The notes under the pieces: model-generated | What the model was told of the DNA's origin: nothing | The model's database searches: none | Seen by the model: the letters and a program-made list of their open reading frames with translations, nothing else | Source of the DNA: Acidobacteriota bacterium | Lineage (GTDB): Bacteria > Acidobacteriota > Polarisedimenticolia > Gp22-AA2 | Direction: 5' to 3' | Assembly (NCBI GenBank): GCA_003223165.1 | Contig: QHXZ01000025.1 | Location: forward strand, 1-36,484 | Length of the DNA stretch: 36,484 bases | Shown here: positions 1-7,288 of the stretch, piece by piece | Layout of the letters: the number at the start of each line of letters is the position of its first letter | How positions within the stretch are numbered: position 1 is the stretch's first letter | Made by a program: the position numbers and the translations under genes

Positions 1-260
1 GCGCCGATGATGTGCTCGAAGACCCTCAGCGTGGCGAGGATCTCTTCCGCCGAGCGGCGATCCTGGAAGGCGAGGGCCGCCGTGCTGTTGCCCCCCAGGA
101 CCCGCGAAAGCATCGCCAGCCGCTCGGTCATGACGTGGCGCTGGTGGACCTGCTGATAGCTGACGAGCAGGGCGCACGCCAGCAACAGCGATGCGCCGCT
201 CGTGAGCATGATGATCAGGAGCAGCTTGCGCCTGATGGGGAGGTCGCGAAAGGCAGTCAT
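1..260 (-). CDS. CHASE8-domain sensor protein, N-terminus (runs off the left edge)
   Basis: An open reading frame on the minus strand starts at the ATG at 260-258 and runs off the window, giving 86 residues. Residues 1-9 are short, basic and cytoplasmic. Residues 10-31 form one hydrophobic membrane segment (LLLIIMLTSGASLLLACALL and following). After it comes a periplasmic-type stretch with GGNSTAALAF followed by a DRRSAEEIL segment, the typical start of a CHASE8 sensory domain (N-S-T-A-A-L-A-F). CHASE8 usually sits before HAMP and a histidine kinase, GGDEF or phosphatase output domain. That output part lies outside the window, so kinase versus cyclase cannot be decided. It is transcribed divergently from the GlcG/HbpS-like gene. 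No clear Shine-Dalgarno sequence precedes the start. The CHASE8 call is good; the signalling role is known from the family. Confidence 0.8.
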   Translation of the reverse strand, partial: MTAFRDLPIRRKLLLIIMLTSGASLLLACALLVSYQQVHQRHVMTERLAMLSRVLGGNSTAALAFQDRRSAEEILATLRVFEHIIG

Positions 261-280
261 GTCCGGGCCGGCGGTTAATA

Positions 281-297
281 TAGGGTCGCCATCCCTA
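281..297. promoter_or_regulatory. Inverted repeat TAGGG-N7-CCCTA, candidate operator
   Basis: The arms TAGGG (281-285) and CCCTA (293-297) are perfectly complementary. The left arm overlaps a possible minus-strand -10 hexamer (TATATT, 277-282) for the CHASE8 sensor gene, about 17 bases before its start codon. The same arms recur in the dyad at 340-355, which suggests one DNA-binding protein recognises both. No regulator is encoded in the window next to it. Confidence 0.4.
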
Positions 298-339
298 ACC
301 AGCAACGTCCTGTGGTATAAGGGGGCGACCCGAGACAGC

Positions 340-355
340 TAGGGTATATACCCTA
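340..355. promoter_or_regulatory. Perfect 16-bp palindrome TAGGG-TATATA-CCCTA, candidate operator
   Basis: The 16 bases are identical to their reverse complement, with the same TAGGG/CCCTA arms as the dyad at 281-297 and an AT-only centre in an otherwise GC-rich region. It lies between two divergent genes, about 110 bases before the GlcG-like start. It could be an operator for a dimeric regulator; promoter elements for the plus-strand gene are not clear. Confidence 0.45.
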
Positions 356-464
356 CATCCGGCGTCAGCCGACGCGCGAACGGACACAGCATCATGATTG
401 AGACGGCCACGGCCGTCGCGCCCCCGGGCCATCCGGGGCCGGCGGCGCGACCGCCGGGGGACTC

Positions 465-977
465 ATGAGCAAGTCGATCTACGTCACCAGGAACACCCCA
501 CGACTCACCCTGCAGGGAGCGCGCGCCATCATGGCGGCGGCCGCCCGCAAGGCGGGCGCCATCGGGGTGCCGATGGACATCGCGGTGGTCGACGAGGGGG
601 GCCACCTGATCGTCTTCAACCGTATGGACGGCGCGAAGCTCAGCAGCATCGACATCGCCATCTGCAAGGCCTGGACGGCGGCCTGCACCCGCCGCGCCAC
701 GCACGAGTACGCCGAAATCGCGGGACCGGGGAAGCCCGCCTACGGGATCCACGTCAGCAACCACGGCCGCTTCATGATCGTCGGCGGAGGGCTGCCGATC
801 CAATCCGACGGGCACGTGATCGGGGGCATCGGCTGCAGCAGCGGCACGGTCCAGCAGGACCGGGAGGTGGCGATGGCCGGCCTCGACGCCCTGATGCACC
901 GGCCCGCCGGGCAGGTGGTGCCACTGCGCCGCGTGCCCTCCCCGCGGCCCGGACGGGCACGGCGCAGGCGCGCCTGA
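465..977 (+). CDS. GlcG/HbpS (DUF336) family heme-degrading domain-like protein
   Basis: 170 residues. Residues 38-58 hold the family hallmark (DIAVVDEGGHLIVFNRMDGA), followed by the conserved KAWTA helix near residue 70. GGGLPI near 107 and GGIGCSSGT...QDREVAMAG near 120-140 complete the GlcG/HbpS fold. The last 20 residues are an Arg/Pro-rich tail that looks unstructured. Known members include GlcG of glycolate operons and HbpS of Streptomyces, an oligomeric heme- and redox-responsive partner of a sensor kinase. No signal peptide is visible, unlike secreted HbpS. The ATG at 465 follows a purine-rich GGGGGA. It is divergent from a CHASE8 sensor, so a sensing partnership is possible but inferred. 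The biochemical function of most members is unknown. Confidence 0.85.
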   Translation: MSKSIYVTRNTPRLTLQGARAIMAAAARKAGAIGVPMDIAVVDEGGHLIVFNRMDGAKLSSIDIAICKAWTAACTRRATHEYAEIAGPGKPAYGIHVSNHGRFMIVGGGLPIQSDGHVIGGIGCSSGTVQQDREVAMAGLDALMHRPAGQVVPLRRVPSPRPGRARRRRA

Positions 978-995
978 CCCTTCTCCCTGGCCGGC

Positions 996-1511
996 TCAGA
1001 CCTCCCGCAGGGCCTTGACGATCTCCCGGCAGAACGCCGGCAGATCGTCCGGCTTGCGGGACGTGATCAGGTTGCCGTCGCGCACCACCTCGCGGTCTTC
1101 GTATTCCGCCCCGGCATGGACCATGTCGTCGCGGATCGCCTGGTAACAGGTGAGCCGGCGGCCCCGCACGACGTCGGCCGAGGCCAGCACCCAGCCGGCG
1201 TGGCAGATTGCGGCCACAACCCGCCGCTTCTCCATGAGATCGCGCACCAGCTTCAGCACCGCCGGGTCCTGCCGCAGCCGATCGGGGGCCCAGCCTCCGG
1301 GGATCACCACCCCCGCGAAGTCCTCGCTCCCGGCCTGCGCGGCCGAAAGGTCGGCCTTGATGGGATAGCCGTACTTGGAGGCGTACTGCGCCGCTCCGGT
1401 TCCCACCACCACCGTGTCGTACCCTTCTTCCCGCAGCCGGTAGAGCGGGACCCAGACCTCCTGGTCCTGGTAGTCGTTCTCGACCAGGATCGCCACCTTC
1501 GCCTTGCCCAT
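996..1511 (-). CDS. DJ-1/PfpI family protein (class I glutamine amidotransferase-like)
   Basis: 171 residues, the usual length for bacterial PfpI/YhbO/YraA-type proteins. The N-terminus KVAILVENDYQDQE carries the conserved Glu region. PGGWAPDRLR near 71-80 is the family's PGG-x-x-P-D-x-L-R element. The nucleophile elbow AICHAGW gives the reactive Cys103 followed by His104. Family members act as proteases, chaperones, glyoxalase III or deglycases and protect against carbonyl and oxidative stress. The sequence cannot separate these. It sits 48 bases downstream of the thioesterase stop on the same strand and may be the last gene of that run. The start ATG at 1511 follows a GGAGGTGCCCC ribosome-binding site. 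Confidence 0.9.
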   Translation of the reverse strand: MGKAKVAILVENDYQDQEVWVPLYRLREEGYDTVVVGTGAAQYASKYGYPIKADLSAAQAGSEDFAGVVIPGGWAPDRLRQDPAVLKLVRDLMEKRRVVAAICHAGWVLASADVVRGRRLTCYQAIRDDMVHAGAEYEDREVVRDGNLITSRKPDDLPAFCREIVKALREV

Positions 1512-1559
1512 GGGGCACCTCCATGAAGGCCGCGGCCCGCCACACGGCCCAGCGGCCGA

Positions 1560-2006
1560 TCAGGTCCGTCCGATGGAACGCCCCTCGAAGCGCTCGACCG
1601 CCTCCTTGAGGCCGTCGTCGAGGGGGCGCACCGCCTTCGCCGCGTAATCGTAGACCACCTGCACCGTCCGGCCCTCGGCCACCGTGCGGCCGCTCTGGCC
1701 GTCGCGCAGCAGGTACTCGAAAGCGAACGAGCTGCGTCCGAAGGAGGCGACGCGCGTGTGGCAGACCAGATCGTCCTCCAGCGTCGCGGGGCTGCGGTAG
1801 TCGCACTCGGCATGCGCCAGGACGTAGGCCACTTCGCCGCGCGGCCGGCTCAGCCCGAGCGCCTTCCAGTACCCGATGCGCGCGTTCTCGAAGTAGGTGA
1901 AATAGACCGCGTTGTTGACGTGGCCCATCGCATCGATGTCCTTGAAGCGGACCTCGATCGGGACCGCCAGCGCGAAGCGCTCGACCTGCTTGGCCGGGCT
2001 CACCAC
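1560..2006 (-). CDS. Acyl-CoA thioesterase, 4HBT/YbgC-like hotdog protein
   Basis: 148 residues with a single hotdog domain. The N-terminal signature D-I-D-A-M-G-H-V-N-N-A-V-Y-F (residues 23-36) matches the 4-hydroxybenzoyl-CoA thioesterase/YbgC active-site helix; Asp25 is the likely catalytic acid. The family hydrolyses acyl-CoA or acyl-ACP thioesters in the cytoplasm; the substrate cannot be told from the sequence. Two GTG codons in tandem (2006 and 2003) are possible starts. The first has better spacing from GGAG upstream, while the second makes a GTGA overlap with the SDR stop. Coupling to an SDR and a Nudix hydrolase suggests acyl-CoA metabolism, by context only. Confidence 0.88.
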   Translation of the reverse strand: MVSPAKQVERFALAVPIEVRFKDIDAMGHVNNAVYFTYFENARIGYWKALGLSRPRGEVAYVLAHAECDYRSPATLEDDLVCHTRVASFGRSSFAFEYLLRDGQSGRTVAEGRTVQVVYDYAAKAVRPLDDGLKEAVERFEGRSIGRT

Positions 2007-2800
2007 ATCGCCGCTCCGCCGTCCAGATTGATCGACTGGCCGGTGATGCCCGCCCCCGCCTCCGAGGCCAGGAAGAGGGCCAGGCGCGCCACCTCCTCGG
2101 GCGCGATGAAGCGGCCCAGGGGCACGCGTCCCTCGGCCTGCCGGCGGAACTCCTCGGGCGTGACGCCCAGCCGGCGCGCGCTCTCCTCGACCCCTTGGCG
2201 CGCCATGTCGGTGTCGACCCAGCCGGGGCAGATGGCGTTCACGGTGATCGCGCGCGGGGCCAGCTCCAGGGCCAGCGCCTTGGTGAAACCGATGAGGCCG
2301 TGCTTGCTGGCGCAGTAGGCCGCGTAGCCGGGGACCCCGAACTTCCCCAGCACCGAAGAGACGTTCAGGATCCGCCCGGTCCCGCCGGAAGGCATGTGGC
2401 GCACCGCTTCGCGCGTGCAGTAGTACGCCCCGGTCAGGTTGGTGGACAGGATCTCGAGCCAGCGCTTCTCGACCGCCTCGTCGGCGCCCGGCTCGTCGGC
2501 CGGCGCGATCGGGGTCATGCCTCCCGTCCCTGCGTTGTTGACCAGGATGTCGATGCGGTCCCAGACCTCCACCACGTTGCCGATCATCACCTCGACCTCG
2601 TCGCGGCTGGAGACGTCGCAGCGGAACGGCACGATGCGGTGGTCCCCGGAGTTGAGCGCCATGGAGACGGTCTGGAGGTTCTTGGTGTTGCGGGAAGCGA
2701 TGGCGACCCGGGCGCCTTCCCTGTAGAAGAGCTCGGCGATGGCCCGGCCGATCCCGCGCCCGCCTCCGGTGATCACCACGACCCTGTCCGCGAGCAGCAT
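2000..2800 (-). CDS. Short-chain dehydrogenase/reductase (FabG-like SDR)
   Basis: 266 residues, a classical SDR length. It has the cofactor-binding TGGGRGIG at residues 11-18, NNAG in strand 4, the catalytic Ser in LNVSSV and the YCASK (Y-x-x-x-K) pair, followed by the PGWVDT motif and a C-terminal GQSINLDGG. It is an NAD(P)-dependent oxidoreductase; homologues reduce 3-oxoacyl-thioesters or oxidise secondary alcohols. The start ATG at 2800-2798 overlaps the Nudix stop by one base (TGATG), and a longer upstream reading frame is only the shadow of the Nudix gene. An insertion of about ten acidic residues after NNAGTGG (DEPGADEAVEK) resembles SDRs of fatty-acid or aromatic acyl-CoA pathways. 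The exact substrate is unknown. Confidence 0.92.
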   Translation of the reverse strand: MLLADRVVVITGGGRGIGRAIAELFYREGARVAIASRNTKNLQTVSMALNSGDHRIVPFRCDVSSRDEVEVMIGNVVEVWDRIDILVNNAGTGGMTPIAPADEPGADEAVEKRWLEILSTNLTGAYYCTREAVRHMPSGGTGRILNVSSVLGKFGVPGYAAYCASKHGLIGFTKALALELAPRAITVNAICPGWVDTDMARQGVEESARRLGVTPEEFRRQAEGRVPLGRFIAPEEVARLALFLASEAGAGITGQSINLDGGAAMW

Positions 2801-3357
2801 CAGCGTTTCTCCTCCTTCCGTGCCTCGGGCACCTGGTTCAGAAAGTCCCGCAGAGCGTCGCGCGTGCTGGGGAACGCCAGATCGTCCCACGGGATCGCCT
2901 TGGGCTCGAAGGCGCGAACCTCGATGGCCTCCTCGCCCGCCCGCAACGCGCCTCCCACGGCCTCGGCCGCGTAGACGACCACCACCACCGGGCGCCCGGC
3001 GTACGAGTAGGCATTGAGCAGCCGGGTGATGCGGATCTCGGCGTTGACCTCTTCGAGCGCCTCGCGGCGCGCCGCCGCCTCGAGCGTCTCGCCCCGATCG
3101 ACGTAGCCGCCCGGGAAGACCCAACGGCCGTACCCCGGCTCGATGCCGCGCCGCAGCAGGACGATGCCGCCGGCGCTCTCGAAGATCGCCCCCACCGCGA
3201 CCTTCGGATCGAGGTAGAAGACGAAGCCGCAGGCGTCGCACACCAGCCGCGAAGGCTCGTGGGGCGCCAGGCGGCGCGCGCTGAGCCCGCCGCCGCAACG
3301 CAGGCAGTGGCGGTACGGCCCGCTTCCGTCGTCGTCGAGCCGCTGCGCGGTCGCCAT
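2800..3357 (-). CDS. Nudix hydrolase with N-terminal zinc ribbon
   Basis: 185 residues. Two Cys pairs (CLRCGG and CDACG, about residues 18-41) form a zinc ribbon like that of NudC. Near residues 75-98 the Nudix box reads GGYVDRGE, then seven residues and REALEEVN, matching G-x5-E-x7-R-E-U-x-E-E with Asn in the final Gly position. Members hydrolyse nucleoside diphosphates linked to another group (NADH, ADP-ribose, CoA derivatives). The SDR and thioesterase downstream hint at a CoA- or NAD-type substrate, but this is inference. The ATG at 3357 overlaps the methyltransferase stop by one base (TGATG). The downstream end overlaps the SDR start in the same way, so the three genes are probably translationally coupled. 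Confidence 0.9.
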   Translation of the reverse strand: MATAQRLDDDGSGPYRHCLRCGGGLSARRLAPHEPSRLVCDACGFVFYLDPKVAVGAIFESAGGIVLLRRGIEPGYGRWVFPGGYVDRGETLEAAARREALEEVNAEIRITRLLNAYSYAGRPVVVVVYAAEAVGGALRAGEEAIEVRAFEPKAIPWDDLAFPSTRDALRDFLNQVPEARKEEKR

Positions 3358-4085
3358 CAGACGGGGCGCGTCGCGCGGCAGAGCACGCTTTGGCGCTCGA
3401 ACTTCAGCCGCTCCCCTTCCCGCCACACCCTGAGGCCCGCCCGATCCTCCTCCAGGCACGCCAGGAGCATCGCGCGCGCCTTCTCCTTGTCCGCGGGAGG
3501 CGGGAAGGCGCGGTCGGCCCACTCTTCGAAGTCGACGACGAAGGCGATCGGCTCTTCGCGCTCGACCCGCAGGCCCGCCGCCTCGAGCAGGGCGCGGATC
3601 TCCGGGCGGGTCAGCGTGCGGGCATGCGCCGTGTCCCTGAGCCGCTCGATCGTTTCGTGATACTCGCGGCGCGCCGGGTCCTCCGGCGCCGCCATGTCCT
3701 CGATCACCACCCGCCCTCCCAGCCGCGCCACCCGCCGCATCTCCCGCGCCACGACGGGCGGGTCGGCGAAGTGGTGGCAGGCGTTGCGGCAGATCACCAG
3801 GTCGAACGAGCCGTCCTTGAACGGCAGCCTCTCGACGTCGGCCCGCAGGTAGAGACCGCCGGCGCCGCGCGCCTCGTCGATCATCTCACGCGCCAGGTCG
3901 ACGCCGACCGCGAGCCCCGCCCGCCGTGCCAGGGCCGCCGTCACGATGCCCGGGCCGCAGGCGACGTCCAGCGCCGCCTCGTCCGGCCGCGGCGCCGCGA
4001 ACGCCAGCAGCCGGCCCAGGCGCTCGGGATCCCTCTGCAGGGGGCTGCGCGCGAACGCCCTGGCCTGGCGCGCGAATCCCTTCAT
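3357..4085 (-). CDS. Class I SAM-dependent methyltransferase (Methyltransf_11 type)
   Basis: 242 residues from the ATG at 4085. Motif I reads LDVACGPGIVT (about residues 39-49), with an acidic residue in GVDLA at the end of strand 2, then DGSFDLVICRNACHHF (motif IV region) and an LGGRVVIEDM strand. This is the UbiE/Methyltransf_11 arrangement for small-molecule methylation. The substrate is unknown. An in-frame extension to 4181 is possible but reads as non-conserved sequence, and the chosen start gives the usual amphipathic N-terminus MKGFARQARAF. It is the first gene of a leftward, one-base-overlapping run with the Nudix and SDR genes. Confidence 0.85.
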   Translation of the reverse strand: MKGFARQARAFARSPLQRDPERLGRLLAFAAPRPDEAALDVACGPGIVTAALARRAGLAVGVDLAREMIDEARGAGGLYLRADVERLPFKDGSFDLVICRNACHHFADPPVVAREMRRVARLGGRVVIEDMAAPEDPARREYHETIERLRDTAHARTLTRPEIRALLEAAGLRVEREEPIAFVVDFEEWADRAFPPPADKEKARAMLLACLEEDRAGLRVWREGERLKFERQSVLCRATRPV

Positions 4086-4202
4086 GATCGACTCGCGGTT
4101 CCTCGCCACGTCCGGCCCCACCCACGCAGAGCGCCATTCTACAGCGTCTTTCGGCCGCACGGGCAAGGGGCGGCCTCCCACGGGCCCCCGCGGGCGGCGT
4201 GC

Positions 4203-4208
4203 TATAAT
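4203..4208 (+). promoter_or_regulatory. Consensus -10 box TATAAT before the exported-protein gene
   Basis: A perfect TATAAT lies 23 bases before the GTG start of the gene at 4232, in a region of nearly pure G and C. No good -35 hexamer is found 16-18 bases upstream. Transcription would start near 4215. A strong Shine-Dalgarno AAAGGAG (4221-4227) follows, five bases before the GTG. Confidence 0.55.
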
Positions 4209-4231
4209 CCGCGCCTCGCGAAAGGAGATCC

Positions 4232-4903
4232 GTGCGCGCGTCCGGTTCGCCGCGTTCCCCGATCCCGCGCGCGCTCGTCGCCGTCGCGACGGCGGCGCTG
4301 GCGCTGGTTTCCGTGGCGGCCCTTCCAGACGCGGGGTCCGGGGCCGCTCCCCCGGCGGCCCAGCGCCCCGACGCGACTCACACCATCGAGATCCACGTCG
4401 GGGTCGCCGGCGTGGCCTACATCGGGCAGCCTCTGGGCGATCTGGTGCACCGCTTCCCCGCGGCGCAGGTGGAGGCCTTCGCCAAGCAGGCGGACGCGGC
4501 CGTGGTGAGGATCCCGGACGCCGGCATCTCCTGCTACGTCGTGGGCGACGACCCCAAGGACCTGCGGGTCGCCTCCGTCGGCTTCAACTTCGAGGAGACC
4601 TACCAGGGGGTTTCCGAGGCGGGGTACCGCACGAGCAAGGGGATCGGGAAAGGATCGACGGTCAACGACCTGCTGGAGGCGTACGGGCCGGCCGAGATCC
4701 TGGGAGACCGCGCGCAACCTCCCGCCCTGCGCCGCCACGCGCCGCCGGAGGATCCGAACGCCCCCAGGAAGTACCAGTACGCCAGCCCCGACGCCAGCGT
4801 GAAGACCTACTTCGTGGTGGAGGGGGCGCGCGTTCTGCGCGTGGTGATCAACCACCTGGCCCCCCTCGACAAGCACATCCTCAAGAACCGACCGAAGGGG
4901 TGA
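4232..4903 (+). CDS. Exported protein of unknown function
   Basis: 223 residues. The N-terminus is a Sec-type signal peptide: Arg-rich start, hydrophobic core ALVAVATAALALVSVAAL, then a probable cleavage region near residues 35-45. The mature part is about 180 residues, with no membrane segment and one Cys (ISCYVV). A GIGKGSTVNDLLEAYGPAE stretch resembles the element seen in many small periplasmic proteins that measure a slope or cycle (G-S-T-x-x-D-x-x-x-x-Y-G), but I do not recognise the family. A GTG start is supported by AAAGGAG five bases upstream. The last 23 bases overlap the 3' end of the convergent MFS gene. Likely a periplasmic protein; function unknown. Confidence 0.75.
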   Translation: MRASGSPRSPIPRALVAVATAALALVSVAALPDAGSGAAPPAAQRPDATHTIEIHVGVAGVAYIGQPLGDLVHRFPAAQVEAFAKQADAAVVRIPDAGISCYVVGDDPKDLRVASVGFNFEETYQGVSEAGYRTSKGIGKGSTVNDLLEAYGPAEILGDRAQPPALRRHAPPEDPNAPRKYQYASPDASVKTYFVVEGARVLRVVINHLAPLDKHILKNRPKG

Positions 4904-6068
4904 CCTGCGGCGCCTCCTCGGAGGCGGGGTCCTTCCTGAGACGCGGCGCCAGGCCGGTCAGCGCCAGGACGGCCGCCGAGGCGATGTACGGATAGCCCGG
5001 GTCGGGATGGTACAGGAGCCCCGCCACGATCGGCCCCAGGATCCTCCCCAGCGAGTCGAACGAGTCCATGATGCCGATGGCGGCGCCTTTCCCCAGGGTC
5101 GTCCTCTTGCTGATCAGGGCGGCGTTGGTGGGCCGCATCACCTGGTTGCCGACTCCGCCGACGACCAGGGAGGCGGTCAGCGAAGCACGCCCCGCGGCCG
5201 CGATCACCATGAGGAAGCCGGCCGCGTTGACCAGAAGTCCCGCCGCCATCACGTTCTGCTCGCCCATCGCCTGGATGAGGCGTCCCAGGAAGAAGGCCTG
5301 CACCAGGAAGACCGCCGTCCCCATGAAGAGGAACATCCATCCCATGTCGTGGGCGCCGTAGCCGAAGCGCGCCTGGATGAGCAGCGGGAAGGTGGTCTCG
5401 AGCGCCGCCATCGCGAAGGGCACGGCGAAGGCCACGAGGTAGAACGGCAGCAGCGGGCTCCTGAACGCCTGCGCGGGCGAGGGGAACAGGCGCGGCGGCC
5501 CGTCCACCGGCTGCCGCTGCAGGCTCTCGCGCAGGAAGATCGCCGCCAGGGCGCAGGTGGCCAGGTTCAGGCAGCCGGCGACCAGGAACGGCGTGCCATG
5601 CCCGAGCCACGCCAAGGCACCGCCGATCCCCGGGCCGAAGATGAACCCGAGCCCCATCGCGGCTCCCATCAACCCCATGCCGCGCCCGCGGCTGCTTTCG
5701 TCCGTGACGTCGGCCACGTAAGCCATCGCCGTCGGCAGCGCCGCCGAGGACATCAGGCCGGAGAGCCCGCGCGCGGCGTACAGCCACGGCAGGCTTGAGG
5801 CGATCCCGAACAACAGAAGCCCGACGCCGTTGCCGAGCAGCCCGAGCATCAGGATCGGCTTGCGGCCGACGCGGTCCGACAGGTGGCCCCAGAGGGGCGC
5901 GAACAGGAACTGCATCAGGGAGTAAAGGGTGAACAGCAGGCTGATCTGGAACGCCGAGGCCGAGATCTCCTGCGCCCGGTACGCGATGTTCGGGATGATG
6001 ATCCCGACGCCCAGCATCAGCAGGAAGAGCGTGCAGAAGAGTATGCCGAGCGCCTTGCGGTCGAGCAT
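4881..6068 (-). CDS. MFS transporter, TetA/multidrug (DHA1)-like
   Basis: 395 residues with about 12 hydrophobic segments. The loop after helix 2 holds the MFS motif A, GHLSDRVGRKP (near residues 60-70). Helix 5 holds a motif C-like GAAMGLGFIFGPGIGG, a hallmark of drug/proton antiporters. A long hydrophilic loop (QRQPVDGPPRLFPSPAQAF) separates the two six-helix halves. It probably exports small molecules across the inner membrane using the proton gradient; the substrate is unknown. The ATG at 6068 follows GGAGGAGG and lies 30 bases after a predicted transcription start; an in-frame upstream extension to 6170 would contain the promoter. The 3' end overlaps the convergent exported-protein gene by 23 bases. 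Confidence 0.9.
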   Translation of the reverse strand: MLDRKALGILFCTLFLLMLGVGIIIPNIAYRAQEISASAFQISLLFTLYSLMQFLFAPLWGHLSDRVGRKPILMLGLLGNGVGLLLFGIASSLPWLYAARGLSGLMSSAALPTAMAYVADVTDESSRGRGMGLMGAAMGLGFIFGPGIGGALAWLGHGTPFLVAGCLNLATCALAAIFLRESLQRQPVDGPPRLFPSPAQAFRSPLLPFYLVAFAVPFAMAALETTFPLLIQARFGYGAHDMGWMFLFMGTAVFLVQAFFLGRLIQAMGEQNVMAAGLLVNAAGFLMVIAAAGRASLTASLVVGGVGNQVMRPTNAALISKRTTLGKGAAIGIMDSFDSLGRILGPIVAGLLYHPDPGYPYIASAAVLALTGLAPRLRKDPASEEAPQVTPSVGS

Positions 6069-6104
6069 CTGCCTCCTCCGCGGCCCCGTCCGGCGGAACG
6101 CCCG

Positions 6105-6133
6105 ATGATAGGGAGGCACCCCCTTCCTGTCAA
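6105..6133 (-). promoter_or_regulatory. Sigma70-type promoter of the MFS gene
   Basis: On the minus strand, a perfect TTGACA (-35, 6128-6133) is followed after 17 bases by TATCAT (-10, 6105-6110, five of six matches). The predicted start near 6098 gives a leader of about 30 bases to the MFS ATG. This is one of the best promoters in the window. Confidence 0.75.
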
Positions 6134-6163
6134 TCGCACCGATCGCTGAGGTAGACTGCGGGC

Positions 6164-7267
6164 ATGCCACGAAGCGCCGACGTCATCGTCGTGGGCGGCG
6201 GGATCATCGGCCTGTCGATCGCCCGCGAGGCGGCGCGGAACGGCCTCGCGGTCCGCCTGTTCGAGAGAGGACAGCCGGGCTGCGAGGCCTCCTCGGCCGC
6301 GGCCGGGATGCTCTGCCCGCAGCTCGACGCCGAAGCCTCCGACCCGCTCCTGGCGCTGGGGCTCGCCAGCCGCGATCTCTACCCCGGCTTCGCGCGCGAC
6401 GTGCGGGATGAGAGCGGCACCGACCCTTGCCTGATGGACCATGGCACCCTGCGCGTGGCCGCGGGGCCCGAAGGACTCTCCCTCCTCGATCGCCTGCACG
6501 CCTTCCAGCGCTCCGCCGGGCTGCCGGCCGAGCGGCTCGATGCCCGCGAGGCGCGCCGGATGGAGGGAGCGCTCGGCGGCGGCGTGGAGGGCGCCCTCTT
6601 CCTCCCCGAGGATCGCAGCATCGACAACGCGCGACTGGTGAGCGCCCTCGCCGTCGCCGCCGCGAGGGCCGGCGCGCTCATCCACGCCGGGTGTCCGGTC
6701 ACGGGGCTGCGGATGGAGGGGGGCCGCGTCGTCGGGGTCGAGGCGGGGGCCGAAGCCCACGCCGCCGGCGCGGTGGTGATCGCGGCGGGCGCCTGGTCGG
6801 GCGAGATCGCCGGGGGCGGCCTGGCCCCCGTGCCCGCGGCGCCCGTGCGCGGTCAGATGGTCTGCGTCCGGTCGTCGGCCGTGCGCAACGCCGTGGCCGG
6901 CGACGCCTGCTACCTGGTGCCGCGCGGCGACGGGCGGCTTCTGGTCGGGAGCACCATGGAGCGCGTGGGCTTCGACAAGTCGGTCACCGCCGAGGCGGTG
7001 GCGCGCCTGACGGCGGCGGCGATCGATCTCGTGCCGGCGCTGCGCGACGCCGCGTTCCTGCAGGCCTGGGCCGGGCTGCGACCGGCGAGCGGCGACGAGC
7101 TGCCGGTGATCGGCAGCGGGCCCGCCGCGGGGCTCTGGTACGCCTGCGGGCATCTGCGCAACGGCATCCTGCTGGCGCCGATCACGGCGCTGGTCATCGT
7201 CAGGCTGCTGCGCGGCGAGAGCCCGGGCATCGATCTGACCCCCTTCGATCCGCGCCGTTTCGTCTGA
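6164..7267 (+). CDS. thiO: Glycine oxidase ThiO-like FAD-dependent amine oxidase
   Basis: 367 residues, the size of ThiO/DAO-family flavoenzymes. The N-terminus [15 protein letters not shown] is a Rossmann FAD-binding motif. An Ala/Ser-rich segment near residues 45-52 (ASSAAAGML) is typical of glycine oxidase, as are the C-terminal AGLRPAS (about 302-308) and [13 protein letters not shown] (about 333-345). ThiO oxidises glycine to the imine used in thiazole formation for thiamine; no other thiamine gene is in the window, so another D-amino-acid or sarcosine-type substrate remains possible. A -10-like TAGACT at 6152-6157 ends only six bases before the ATG at 6164 and no Shine-Dalgarno is visible, so the message may be leaderless. 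Confidence 0.85.
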   Translation: MPRSADVIVVGGGIIGLSIAREAARNGLAVRLFERGQPGCEASSAAAGMLCPQLDAEASDPLLALGLASRDLYPGFARDVRDESGTDPCLMDHGTLRVAAGPEGLSLLDRLHAFQRSAGLPAERLDAREARRMEGALGGGVEGALFLPEDRSIDNARLVSALAVAAARAGALIHAGCPVTGLRMEGGRVVGVEAGAEAHAAGAVVIAAGAWSGEIAGGGLAPVPAAPVRGQMVCVRSSAVRNAVAGDACYLVPRGDGRLLVGSTMERVGFDKSVTAEAVARLTAAAIDLVPALRDAAFLQAWAGLRPASGDELPVIGSGPAAGLWYACGHLRNGILLAPITALVIVRLLRGESPGIDLTPFDPRRFV

Positions 7268-7288
7268 GCGCGCGCGACGATCGGGCCC

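Noticed and set aside
12-278. Plus-strand 88-codon open frame at the left end
   Set aside because: The minus strand codes for a convincing membrane/CHASE8 N-terminus over the same bases, so this is its shadow.
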